Shown in pieces: positions 1-7,303 of a stretch of DNA of 24,170 bases; position 1 is the first letter of the stretch, and the number at the start of each line of letters is the position of its first letter. A program made the position numbers and the translations under genes. Source of the stretch: DATBFU01 sp035498405 (GTDB taxonomy: Bacteria > Acidobacteriota > Thermoanaerobaculia > UBA5066 > Gp7-AA6); contig DATKAE010000080.1 in the NCBI GenBank assembly GCA_035498405.1, positions 1 to 24,170 of the forward strand. Direction: 5' to 3'. The notes beneath the pieces were generated by a model. That model was not told where the DNA came from and searched no databases. It was given only the letters and a program-made list of their open reading frames with translations.

Positions 1-1
1 C

Positions 2-331
2 TATCGGGAAATCGCGGTCGCCATCGGCAAGCCGCGCAAGCCCCTCGTGCACCTTCCCCTCTGGTGGGGCCGGTTTCTGGCGGGCCGGTTCGAATGGGCG
101 GCCCGGAAGGGTTGGCTGGCCGATCCTCCGCTGACCCGCGATCAGCTGCTGAGCCTCTCGCGCGACAACGTCGCCGACGTGTCGGAGACCGAGACGGTCT
201 TCGGAGGACCGTGGCAGGACTTCGCGCGCGGAATCCGCGAGTACGTCGGCCGAGACCGAGGCCACGATCCCCGCATTGGAATCGGCGCCCAAGTCGACCT
301 CGAGCCGGTCCGAACGGTCCGGATCCGCTGA
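2..331 (+). CDS. NAD(P)H-binding epimerase/NDUFA9-like protein, C-terminal part (5' end cut by window)
   Basis: An open frame enters at the left edge and ends with TGA at 329-331, giving about 109 residues with no start inside the window. The text resembles the C-terminal substrate-side part of extended SDR-type, NDUFA9-like NAD(P)H-binding proteins: a helix with the pattern LPLWWGRFLAG, then a 'PPLTRDQLLSLSRDNVAD' segment, then a FGGPWQDFARGIREYV helix. The PLTRDQL..L..DNV pattern is typical of that family's tail. The NAD-binding Rossmann part lies outside the window, so the cofactor site cannot be checked. The last 25 or so residues look like a loose, lineage-specific tail. The gene converges on the minus-strand helix-hairpin-helix gene with only about 30 bases between the stops. 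The exact substrate is unknown. Confidence 0.6.
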   Translation, partial: YREIAVAIGKPRKPLVHLPLWWGRFLAGRFEWAARKGWLADPPLTRDQLLSLSRDNVADVSETETVFGGPWQDFARGIREYVGRDRGHDPRIGIGAQVDLEPVRTVRIR

Positions 332-361
332 GAGTCCCGGCCGGATGGGTGCCGGCGACGG

Positions 362-1273
362 CTAGTTGCCCGCCTCCTTCTGTTTCGACGCTCGGTAGCC
401 GGCCGCCACGGCCTCTTTCTCCGTCATGTACTTGCCTTCCTTCGTGCGGCCGTACCACCGATCTCCTTCGTAGTGGTAGACCTTCGTCGACGTGTTGACC
501 CACACCATCCCTTTGGCCGGAGGCGCCTGGTAAGGAGCGGAGGCCTCGGGAGCCGACGCCTTCGCGGGAGCCGGAGCGCGGCCCGGGGCCTCGGTCGCGG
601 ATCCGGCCGCGGCTGTGCTTGCGCCGGACTTTGCGGCGGGAGCAGGCTTGGCGGCTGCCGCGCCGGCTCGAGAGGGGGAGACCGTCACGAGCGGGGCGAT
701 CTTGTCGATCGTGCCGGCCGGCACTCCGGCCTTGGAGAGATCGGCCACGGAAGAATAGGGCCTTCCGGCAACGATCTTCTTCGCCGTCGCCGCCCCCACT
801 CCGGGGAGGGCCTCCAGCTCTTTCTCCGACGCGGTGTTCAGGTCCACTGTCCCCGCGGCAGGCGCGGCCTTGGCCGCCTTCGGCGCGGCGGCTGCCGCCG
901 GAGCCGGCTCTTCCGTCTTGGTCTCCTTCTTCGATTTTGCAGAGCCGCTGGTCGACGCGGCCTTCTCGGCCGGAGCGGACTTCGCCGGCTTGCCGACCTT
1001 CACGAGCTTGGAGATCTGGTCGATCGTGGAGGATGACACGCCGGCCTTTGCGAGATCGGAAACCTTCGAGTACGGACGTCCCTCGATGATCTTCTTGGCT
1101 GTCGCGGCGCCCACGCCCGGCAGCGCCTCGAGCTCGGCCTGCGTCGCGTTGTTCAGGTCGACCTTCGAGGTCTTGGCCTTGGCGGCTGGCACGGGGGTGG
1201 CGACGAAGACCAGGGCAAGGAGTGCCAAGGCCGCCCCCAATCCGGCGCTGTGAATGTGTGACCGAGAGGTCAT
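362..1273 (-). CDS. Secreted protein with two ComEA-like helix-hairpin-helix domains
   Basis: 303 residues. An N-terminal signal peptide (hydrophobic about residues 10-30, ending PVPAAKA) predicts export. Two near-identical ComEA-type helix-hairpin-helix units follow, at about residues 38-93 and 143-198, each reading VDLN.A...ELEALPGVGAATAKKI. They are joined by a low-complexity Ala/Pro/Lys linker. This motif binds DNA backbone non-specifically and in ComEA captures incoming DNA in the periplasm. A separate small C-terminal module (about 255-295, with VWVNTSTKVYHYEGDRWYG) is rich in aromatic residues. The start ATG at 1271-1273 has an AAGGAGG ribosome site seven bases upstream. A role in DNA uptake is possible but unproven: no com genes lie nearby, and the gene follows the sigma/anti-sigma/DUF4097 cluster after a 158-base gap. 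Confidence 0.8.
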   Translation of the reverse strand: MTSRSHIHSAGLGAALALLALVFVATPVPAAKAKTSKVDLNNATQAELEALPGVGAATAKKIIEGRPYSKVSDLAKAGVSSSTIDQISKLVKVGKPAKSAPAEKAASTSGSAKSKKETKTEEPAPAAAAAPKAAKAAPAAGTVDLNTASEKELEALPGVGAATAKKIVAGRPYSSVADLSKAGVPAGTIDKIAPLVTVSPSRAGAAAAKPAPAAKSGASTAAAGSATEAPGRAPAPAKASAPEASAPYQAPPAKGMVWVNTSTKVYHYEGDRWYGRTKEGKYMTEKEAVAAGYRASKQKEAGN

Positions 1274-1280
1274 GTTCGTT

Positions 1281-1287
1281 CCTCCTT
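1281..1287 (-). promoter_or_regulatory. Shine-Dalgarno AAGGAGG of the helix-hairpin-helix gene
   Basis: A perfect anti-16S core lies 7 bases before the ATG at 1271-1273 and fixes this start. Confidence 0.8.
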
Positions 1288-1323
1288 CGACTTAACTCTG
1301 GCGGTTCGCTTTCGGTTGGGAAG

Positions 1324-1329
1324 ACTCTA
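1324..1329 (-). promoter_or_regulatory. Possible -10 element (TAGAGT) for the helix-hairpin-helix gene
   Basis: TAGAGT on the minus strand lies about 50 bases before the start codon, inside the 158-base gap after the DUF4097 gene. The same hexamer is used at the stronger rpsA promoter in this window. No good -35 is visible. It suggests the gene can be transcribed separately from the upstream sigma-factor cluster. Confidence 0.3.
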
Positions 1330-1372
1330 CCCGTTTGCGTGAATCGGGGATGAACAGAAAGCGGGACAGAAG

Positions 1373-1410
1373 GCTCCCCGGGTGGTCTTGGCGAACCGAA
1401 CTGGGGGAGC
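1373..1410. repeat. 7-bp perfect inverted repeat downstream of the DUF4097 gene
   Basis: The arms GCTCCCC (1373-1379) and GGGGAGC (1404-1410) can pair around a 24-base loop, just after the DUF4097 stop. No T-run follows on the minus strand, so it is not a standard intrinsic terminator. It may protect the mRNA 3' end or be incidental in such GC-rich sequence. Confidence 0.35.
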
Positions 1411-1431
1411 GGGGGCCCGGGAAAGCGCGAG

Positions 1432-3369
1432 CTAGGAGCCGGAGGAAGGGCCGCGCCGGAGTCGGATGGAACCGGACGTCGTGAGGACTGTGACCCTTGG
1501 ACCCCCACCGTTTAGGGATCCCGAGGCGCGTTGGGAGTCGGTGCGCCGAGTGACGGCCATGCCGGGAAACTCCGAGTGGATGAGGACGTCCTCCGGGTCG
1601 CCCGGGTCGTCGACTCGCAAATCGACGTCTCCCTGGAAATCGGCGGGCAGAGTGAGGAGCACGTCACCGCCCGCGTTGCGGATGGAGACTCCGCCCTTGA
1701 CCAGGCGGCTTCCGAGGCCGATGCGGACCTCCCCGCCTCCCGTCTCGGCCAGGACGGCGCCGCCCACCGACGGAATAACGATGTCCCCGCCTCCGGTTCG
1801 CGCCGTCGCGGTGCCCGCGATCCGATCGATCCGGATATCACCGCCCGAGGTCTCGACGTTCGCCGAACCGGTCACGTCGCCGATCCGAACGTCCCCCGCG
1901 AGGGTCTGCGCCTTCAGGTCGCCCCGGACGGGTCCGATCCGAATGTCGCCACCATAAGTCTTGATCTCGGCGCCATTTCCGACCGACGCGACGTGGATCT
2001 CTCCCGCGTGAGTGAGAATTCGGAGCTTCCCGCTGACGTGGCCGACGCGATAGCTGCCATTGCTGGTCGAGAGAAAGTCTCCGGCGATGTCGCCGCGGAT
2101 GACCTCGTCCTCCTGCTCTCCCGGATCCGAAGGGACGCGGATCGCGACTCCCGTCGAAGGGCGCACGCGAACACTCGGGCCGCTGACCGTCACGTCCGGG
2201 GCGCGAACCTCGACCTTCGGCACCGTGACGACGATGGCTCGCCGGCCGGAGACCAGGGGCCGAGCGTCGGATTCCCGGGTCCCCGCGGCCAGCAGCACGA
2301 TGTTTCCGTTGAGCGTGTTTGTCTTGATCGTGGGTCCGCCTCCGCCGACCTTCGCGGTGTAATCGCGCCCGGGCAGCACGACGCGGAGTTGCCGAAGGCT
2401 CTTGTCCAAGTCTTCGCCGGAGTCGCGCACTTCGATCTCTGCGTCTCCGAGCGCTTCCTCGATCTCGCGGCTCAACTGCTCCGTATCGATCACGACCTGG
2501 CCGTCGTCCTGCTCTCGGACGATGACCGCTCGGTGAGCGCGGGCGCCGCCTTGGGACTGGCCGGATGATCCGGAGTCGGCCCGACCCGTGGAGCTCCCCT
2601 CCCGCGCCGCCGGCAGCGCAAACGTGGAGGAGATCGTGCCGCCCATCGTCGAAGCGCTCCAGTCAAACTTTGCGGTCTTCGGCAGGGTCGCCACGATCGG
2701 GCCGTTGACCGTCTGGAGCTGCCAAGAAGCGCCCGCCGGCACCGACGTCGCTTCGGCTTCGACCCTTCCGTTGACGGTCTGCGCCGTCAACGACCGGCGG
2801 ACCCCCGAAGCCCGAACGTCGCCGTTGACGCTGTGAAGCTCGAGGTTGCCGTCGACATCGCGGACGCGAACTTCACCGTTGACAGTCTGAAGGCTCGCCT
2901 CGATTCCGGGCGGCAGGACCAGCTCAAATCGCGAGACCAGCCGACAATCGTGGCAAAGCGGTCCGCCATGCCGGCCCCGGGAATGCGGCCCCTCGGCGGG
3001 CCACCGGGTCTCCAATCGGTATTTCCCGGCCTCGGTCGACTGTTCCACGCGGGCTCGACCCAGGATTTCCTCGGCTCGCGCCTGGGTGGGAGCCATCACG
3101 GTGGTGGTCACCAGCGCGGAGAAGGTTGCGCCTGGGCTCGCCACGACGTCGCCGTTGACGTTGGCGACCCGCACGTTCGTGCCGGCGGCGAGGGTGGGGT
3201 TGAAGCGTTCCGTTCGCGTCGCCGTGGCCGTCGCCGAGTCTCCCGACGCCACCGCGGCCACCATGAGCGCCGCTCCCAGGGCGAGCAGAATCCAGAGAGC
3301 GCGCCTCTCGGCGTCCTCGCCGCGAGAAGGGGAGAGATCGGGCTCGATTGACCTTGCGCTCATCATCAT
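1432..3369 (-). CDS. Large membrane-anchored DUF4097 beta-repeat protein
   Basis: 645 residues. A short charged N-terminus is followed by one hydrophobic segment (about residues 26-42), then a long extracytoplasmic region. The N-terminal half carries beta turns built on 'VNG' (QTVNGEVRV, HSVNGDVRA, QTVNGRVEA, QTVNGPIVA). The C-terminal half carries turns built on 'GGD' (TYGGDIRI, TSGGDIRI, TGGGDIVI, TGGGEVRI), spaced about 20 residues. This is the signature of DUF4097 proteins, which are predicted beta-solenoids with adhesin-like folds and no established biochemical role. A CHDC motif with nearby histidines sits in the first half and could bind metal. The start is ambiguous among three consecutive ATG codons, none with a clear Shine-Dalgarno. 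It is 40 bases downstream of the anti-sigma gene and probably co-transcribed with it, which suggests a cell-envelope role. Confidence 0.8.
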   Translation of the reverse strand: MMMSARSIEPDLSPSRGEDAERRALWILLALGAALMVAAVASGDSATATATRTERFNPTLAAGTNVRVANVNGDVVASPGATFSALVTTTVMAPTQARAEEILGRARVEQSTEAGKYRLETRWPAEGPHSRGRHGGPLCHDCRLVSRFELVLPPGIEASLQTVNGEVRVRDVDGNLELHSVNGDVRASGVRRSLTAQTVNGRVEAEATSVPAGASWQLQTVNGPIVATLPKTAKFDWSASTMGGTISSTFALPAAREGSSTGRADSGSSGQSQGGARAHRAVIVREQDDGQVVIDTEQLSREIEEALGDAEIEVRDSGEDLDKSLRQLRVVLPGRDYTAKVGGGGPTIKTNTLNGNIVLLAAGTRESDARPLVSGRRAIVVTVPKVEVRAPDVTVSGPSVRVRPSTGVAIRVPSDPGEQEDEVIRGDIAGDFLSTSNGSYRVGHVSGKLRILTHAGEIHVASVGNGAEIKTYGGDIRIGPVRGDLKAQTLAGDVRIGDVTGSANVETSGGDIRIDRIAGTATARTGGGDIVIPSVGGAVLAETGGGEVRIGLGSRLVKGGVSIRNAGGDVLLTLPADFQGDVDLRVDDPGDPEDVLIHSEFPGMAVTRRTDSQRASGSLNGGGPRVTVLTTSGSIRLRRGPSSGS

Positions 3370-3409
3370 TGGAGACGCAGCGAGACCAAGCGGGTTTCGC
3401 GACGCATGA

Positions 3410-4345
3410 CTAGAACTCCATCGTCTTCAGGGCGGATGCGGCCTTGGCCCGAACGAAGCCGTTCTCGGAAGGATCGACCGCCTTCTCGCGCAGGGACTGA
3501 ATCGTTCGGGGATCGGGCGATTCCTTGGCGGCGGCGGACAGGCTCTCGATCGCAACCAGGCGTACAGCGGGATTCCGATCGTCTCGCAAGGCATCGAGAA
3601 AAGCGGTCCGAATTTCGCTCGTCATTCGCATTCCGGCCAGGGCGTCGGCCGCCTTCTTGCGCACGCCGGGATTGGGATCCTTCCGCAGGGTGCCGGTCAG
3701 CGCCGCCACGATGTCCGGCGAGGCGGGACCGTCACCGGCGCCGTAGTGCTGCTGCACGAGCTCGATGGCGCGGGATTTCTCGCCGGCATTTTCGGCGTTA
3801 TGCGACACCAGGTACGCCAGCAGTTTGGCGACCTCTGGGTCGGAAGGCGGGCCCTCGACCGTGTGTCGGGTCGTCACGTCGAAGGCGATGCCGATGCGGC
3901 CCTCGGATCCGGGGCGCTCGTATGACAGGTTCGAGAGGCGCGGATTGGATCCGAGCTCGGGCATCGCGGCGCCCTTCCCGGCAGGCTGTGGCGGGACCTC
4001 GGCGCGGGGTTTCCGCGTCGCGGCGAGGTAGCCGAGACCGGCCGCGAGCAGTAGCGCCGCGGCCTGGGCCAACCAGCGTCGGCGGCGCGACCTCGGCCGG
4101 AACTGCCGGACGCGAGCCCGCAGCATCTCGTCCTCGAGAAGCTCGCGGCTCCGATCGAGAAACTCGGGACTCGCCTCCAGGCCCGTGTCCTCCCCGAGAA
4201 ACTCCCAGGCCCGCTCCAAGGGGGCGAACTCGGACCGGCAAGAAGCGCAGGCCTCCAGGTGCAGCGCGAGCTCTCGCGTCTGCTCTGCGGAGGCCTGTCC
4301 CGTCAGGCGTTCGACCGCGCGCTCGGTCAGTTGGCTGCATTCCAT
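3410..4345 (-). CDS. Anti-sigma factor: zinc-finger (zf-HC2) domain, one TM helix, HEAT-like C-terminus
   Basis: 311 residues. The N-terminus has the zinc-binding anti-sigma signature H29-x3-C33-x2-C36 with C3 as likely fourth ligand; this domain binds and holds an ECF sigma factor in the cytoplasm. One transmembrane helix follows at about residues 91-109 (WLAQAAALLLAAGLGYLAA), flanked by a run of arginines on the inner side. The outer part begins with a Pro-rich stretch and ends in tandem helical units (for example NPGVRKKAADALAGM, NPAVRLVAIESLSAAA, NGFVRAKAASALKTM) that look like HEAT repeats. The gene overlaps the 3' end of the sigma gene by 19 bases, so translation is probably coupled and the pair is cognate. 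A HEAT-like sensor part is not the usual periplasmic domain of such proteins. Confidence 0.85.
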   Translation of the reverse strand: MECSQLTERAVERLTGQASAEQTRELALHLEACASCRSEFAPLERAWEFLGEDTGLEASPEFLDRSRELLEDEMLRARVRQFRPRSRRRRWLAQAAALLLAAGLGYLAATRKPRAEVPPQPAGKGAAMPELGSNPRLSNLSYERPGSEGRIGIAFDVTTRHTVEGPPSDPEVAKLLAYLVSHNAENAGEKSRAIELVQQHYGAGDGPASPDIVAALTGTLRKDPNPGVRKKAADALAGMRMTSEIRTAFLDALRDDRNPAVRLVAIESLSAAAKESPDPRTIQSLREKAVDPSENGFVRAKAASALKTMEF

Positions 4346-4971
4346 GACGTGGCTCCTTCGGAAAAACGGGCCTTGAGGGTCTCGACGGCCCGGAAGATAC
4401 GCGTTTTCACCGCCCCGACCGAGATCCCCAGGATCCGGGCGATCTCGGCGTACGGCAAGCCGTGGTAGCGGGCGAGGACGAGGGCCTCGCGCTGTTCCTC
4501 GGAGAGCTCGGCGAGCGCCTGGCGCACCGCGTCCCGCCTCTCGCGCTCGATCAACGTCCGTTCGACACCCTCCCCGCGGGCGGCCGGCTCGGGCAAGGCG
4601 TCGATCGGCACCACGAGGGCCCGGCGATCTCGCCGCCGTCGGTCGCGGCAGGCGTTGGCCGCGATGGCGAAGAGCCAGGAGGCCACCTCCGCCCTCCCGT
4701 CATACTGATGCGCCCGGGCAATCACCTTGACGAAGACCTCCTGTGTCACTTCTTCCGCCAGGGCTCGATCGGACAACAACCGGTCGGTAAACCGCAGCAG
4801 AGCCGGAGCGTACCGTTCGAACAGCTCCGCCGCGCCCTCCGTGTCGCCACGGCGGACGCGCTCGAGTAGCGCGCGGTCTTCGCTCCGACCGCTCGGTTCG
4901 GCCCCGCTTCCGATCGGCACGGCATTCGGGGAGACGCCGAATCGTCGCCAAGGTTTCGCCGTCCCGGCCAA
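4327..4971 (-). CDS. ECF-family RNA polymerase sigma factor
   Basis: 214 residues from a TTG start. Region 2 is visible as LFERYAPALLRFTDRLL...EEVTQEVFVKVI...ASWLFAIAANACRDRRRR (core binding and -10 recognition). Region 4 is visible as LSEEQREALVLARYHGLPYAEIARILGISVGAVKTRIFRA (helix-turn-helix for -35 recognition). Regions 1.1 and 3 are absent, as expected for group 4 sigma factors. The first 30 or so residues are not conserved in the family, and an in-frame GTG at codon 18 (4918-4920) is an alternative start; neither start has a strong Shine-Dalgarno. The gene heads a minus-strand unit with its overlapping anti-sigma factor and the DUF4097 gene. It probably controls its own operon, but I cannot identify its promoter motif from one copy. 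Confidence 0.92.
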   Translation of the reverse strand: MAGTAKPWRRFGVSPNAVPIGSGAEPSGRSEDRALLERVRRGDTEGAAELFERYAPALLRFTDRLLSDRALAEEVTQEVFVKVIARAHQYDGRAEVASWLFAIAANACRDRRRRDRRALVVPIDALPEPAARGEGVERTLIERERRDAVRQALAELSEEQREALVLARYHGLPYAEIARILGISVGAVKTRIFRAVETLKARFSEGATSWNAAN

Positions 4972-5068
4972 CCGCGACCCGGCGCCGGCCCCGCCCGTAC
5001 CGTATCATCGCCGCCGAGGCCCTCCGGCCGAACCGCCGACCGAGCGCTTTGCCGGGCCCGACGCCGGT

Positions 5069-5074
5069 TATAGT
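5069..5074 (+). promoter_or_regulatory. Possible -10 element (TATAGT) directly before the M50 protease gene
   Basis: TATAGT ends 9 bases before the GTG start at 5084, in the 112-base divergent gap. Transcription would begin at or within a few bases of the start codon, and no Shine-Dalgarno is present, consistent with a leaderless mRNA. The -35 region is weak (TTTGCC with a short spacer). Confidence 0.4.
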
Positions 5075-5083
5075 GCCGCTTGC

Positions 5084-5743
5084 GTGGCTCCCGTAAGCGC
5101 CAAGATCGTCGATTTCGTCATCTACCTGGCCGTCATTCTCTTCGCGATCTCCTTTCACGAATCGGCGCATGCCTGGTCGGCCTTTCGGTTCGGGGACTCG
5201 ACGGCCAAGGACCAGGGGCGGATCAGTCTCAACCCGCTCCATCACATCGATCCCTTTGGCAGCGTGCTCCTGCCGGCCCTTCTCTACTTCACTTCCGGGA
5301 TGCTCTTCGGCTATGCGAAGCCCACGCCGGTCGATCTTCGAAACACGCGTCAGCCTCGCCTGGCCAACCTCGTCGTCTCGGCCGCCGGGCCCCTGTCGAA
5401 CTTTCTCTTGGCGGCATTGGGTGTCGTCGCTCTTCTGGCCATCCAGAGGGGAGCCGCGATCATCGACGCGCCGTCGATCTCGCGTCCCCTTTGGGACGTC
5501 GCCCTCGCCGTCGTTCAGGTCAATCTCGGCCTCGGCGTCTTCAACCTCTTGCCGTTGCCGCCACTGGACGGCAGCGGCGTGCTGGCGTCCGTCCTGGGCG
5601 CGGGAGCCCAGCGATTCTTCGCCATGCTCGCTCCCTTCGGCTTCCTCGTCCTGATTCTGCTCTCCTCGATGGGCTTGTTGGGGCGAATCCTCGGTCCCGT
5701 CTTTGCGGCGTTCAGCAGTCTGATCCAGAGAGTCCTGACGTGA
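5084..5743 (+). CDS. Site-2 protease family (M50) membrane metalloprotease without PDZ domain
   Basis: 219 residues from GTG at 5084; the open frame extends further upstream, but that extension lies antisense to the sigma factor and does not resemble this family. The zinc motif is H25-E26-S-A-H29 in the first transmembrane helix, and the third ligand lies in NLLPLPPLDG (D162). The rest is hydrophobic, with about five to six membrane segments and no PDZ domain, matching the short YwhC/Rip-like subgroup of M50 intramembrane proteases. Such enzymes cleave single-pass membrane proteins within the bilayer. The stop overlaps the scpA start (GTGA). It is divergent from an ECF sigma/anti-sigma pair whose anti-sigma factor has a single TM helix, so that protein is a conceivable substrate. 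Family members next to scpA are common, so the link is only a hypothesis. Confidence 0.88.
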   Translation: MAPVSAKIVDFVIYLAVILFAISFHESAHAWSAFRFGDSTAKDQGRISLNPLHHIDPFGSVLLPALLYFTSGMLFGYAKPTPVDLRNTRQPRLANLVVSAAGPLSNFLLAALGVVALLAIQRGAAIIDAPSISRPLWDVALAVVQVNLGLGVFNLLPLPPLDGSGVLASVLGAGAQRFFAMLAPFGFLVLILLSSMGLLGRILGPVFAAFSSLIQRVLT

Positions 5744-6522
5744 AGGAACCGGCGAAATCCGTGAGCGACGAGCGCGCCGAGAGCGCCCTTCCCCCCGTCC
5801 AGGTCGGCGCCTTTTCGGGGCCGCTCGACCTGCTGCTCCACTTGATTCGCGTCAACGAGGTCTCGATCACCGACATCCCCATCGCGCCGATCACCGAGCA
5901 GTTCACCTCCTACCTGGACGCCATGCGGGAGCTCGACCTCGATGTGGCCTCCGAGTACGTCGCGCTGGCGGCGGAGCTGATCTACATCAAGTCGAAGATG
6001 CTCCTGCCGCGGCCGCCGGGAGTGGAGGAGGATCCGCGTCAAGACCTGGCCCGCCGGCTTCAGGAGTATGAACGCTTCAAGCGGTCCGCCGAGAACCTGC
6101 ACGGCATCGACACGCTGCGCGCCGGCCTCTGGCCTCGGGGCGAGGTGGCGATTCCCAAATCGCCCGATGGCGAGACGCTCGAGGTGTCGCTCTTCGATCT
6201 GATCGAGGTGTTTCGGCAAGTCACGGACCGCTATCGGCTCGCGCACCCGCCGGCGCTCGAGATCCGCCACCTGCGTTTCTCGGTGGCCGACAAGATCCGC
6301 GATCTCGTGGAGCGGCTGGAGCGGACGCCAACCCTGCCCCTGCTCGAGTTCCTGGGCGAGATGAAGTACCGGGCCGAGGCGGTGACGGCCTTCCTGGCCA
6401 CCCTGGAGCTCATTCGGCTCGGCGTCGTCGCGGCCTTCCAGCCCGCCCCGTTCGGAGAGATCTACGTGACTCGGACGGAGGCCGCCTTCTCGCTGGATGA
6501 AATTCGGGACACCTACCGGTGA
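5740..6522 (+). CDS. scpA: Segregation and condensation protein A
   Basis: 260 residues from GTG at 5740, overlapping the M50 stop in GTGA. The N-terminal kleisin signature FSGPLDLLLHLI is at about residues 25-36, followed by the helical 'YIKSKMLLPRP' segment and a C-terminal winged-helix part ending FGEIYVTR. ScpA is the kleisin that bridges SMC heads in the bacterial condensin complex with ScpB, needed for chromosome compaction and segregation. scpB follows directly, confirming identity. A GTG eight codons in (5764) is a less likely alternative start. Length is usual for the family. No smc gene is within the window. Confidence 0.95.
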   Translation: MKEPAKSVSDERAESALPPVQVGAFSGPLDLLLHLIRVNEVSITDIPIAPITEQFTSYLDAMRELDLDVASEYVALAAELIYIKSKMLLPRPPGVEEDPRQDLARRLQEYERFKRSAENLHGIDTLRAGLWPRGEVAIPKSPDGETLEVSLFDLIEVFRQVTDRYRLAHPPALEIRHLRFSVADKIRDLVERLERTPTLPLLEFLGEMKYRAEAVTAFLATLELIRLGVVAAFQPAPFGEIYVTRTEAAFSLDEIRDTYR

Positions 6523-6527
6523 AACGG

Positions 6528-6533
6528 TAGACT
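6528..6533 (+). promoter_or_regulatory. Possible -10 element (TAGACT) before scpB
   Basis: TAGACT lies 9 bases before the scpB ATG (6543), in the 20-base scpA-scpB gap, and no Shine-Dalgarno is present. It could drive a nearly leaderless scpB transcript in addition to read-through from scpA. No clear -35 is visible. Confidence 0.3.
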
Positions 6534-6542
6534 GATTTCTCG

Positions 6543-7244
6543 ATGAGCGAAACACGGGCGACAGAGGCGGTCCAAACAGCGCCGGACCGGCCGCGAGAGA
6601 AACACGCGGAGAAGATCCTCCCGGCGCTCGAGGCCCTGCTCTTCTCCTCCTCGCGTCCCGTCAAGAAGAAGGACTTGGCCGATGTGCTGGAGGCGGCCCC
6701 GGAGGCGGTGGAGGAGGCGCTCGGGCGCCTCGCGGGCGATGCGGATCGCGCCGAGCGCGGAATTCGGCTGGAGGAGGTGGCCGGCGGTTGGCGCTTCGTC
6801 ACGCGGCCGGAGTTCGATGGGCTGTTGCGAAAGTTTCACGAGGTTTCCGAGCGCAGCCGGCTGTCGCTGGCCGCCCTGGAGACGCTCGCCATCATCGCCT
6901 ACCGTCAGCCGATCACCCTTCCCGAGATACAGGAGATCCGCGGCGTCAACTCCGCGAGCGTGCTGAATACCCTCTTCGAGAAGCGGCTCATCACGACGGC
7001 CGGGCGAAAGTCCGTCGTCGGCTCGCCGTTTCTCTACCGCACGACGCCCGATTTTCTCGTTCGGTTCGGATTGAAGGACGTCGGGGATCTACCGCGGCCG
7101 GAGGAGTTGGCCGAGGAGCTGGCGGCCACCGTGGGAGATGCCCCACTCGAGCCGGCGCACGAGGCCGTGGAAAGCCGGCCCGACGAGAATGACGACGAAG
7201 CCGGGGAGCTCGACGACATCGACGAGGAGGGCCGTGAATCGTAG
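6543..7244 (+). CDS. scpB: Segregation and condensation protein B
   Basis: 233 residues. ScpB dimerises and binds the middle of ScpA in the SMC-ScpAB condensin. The sequence shows the family hallmarks: LEALLFSSSRPVKKKDLADVL near the N-terminus, LSLAALETLAIIAYRQPITLPEIQEIRG (the second winged helix) and 'VGSPFLYRTTPDFLVRFGLKDVGDLP' near residue 165. The last 45 or so residues are acidic (runs of E and D) and probably disordered, as often seen. The gene follows scpA by 20 bases and precedes the pseudouridine synthase gene by about 59 bases, an order shared by many bacteria. No ribosome site is evident before the ATG. Confidence 0.95.
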   Translation: MSETRATEAVQTAPDRPREKHAEKILPALEALLFSSSRPVKKKDLADVLEAAPEAVEEALGRLAGDADRAERGIRLEEVAGGWRFVTRPEFDGLLRKFHEVSERSRLSLAALETLAIIAYRQPITLPEIQEIRGVNSASVLNTLFEKRLITTAGRKSVVGSPFLYRTTPDFLVRFGLKDVGDLPRPEELAEELAATVGDAPLEPAHEAVESRPDENDDEAGELDDIDEEGRES

Positions 7245-7303
7245 GTCCGAGGCCGGAACCTAACCGGCTGGACCGCTTGCCTCTCGATTCACGCCGACGT
7301 CCG

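Noticed and set aside
3406..4347. A 313-codon plus-strand open frame opposite the anti-sigma gene
   Set aside because: Arg/Pro/Ser-rich low-complexity translation, opposite a clear zinc-finger anti-sigma gene.
4727..5083. Upstream extension of the M50 protease frame
   Set aside because: It lies antisense to the sigma factor and is Arg/Pro/Ser-rich; the family begins at about 5084.
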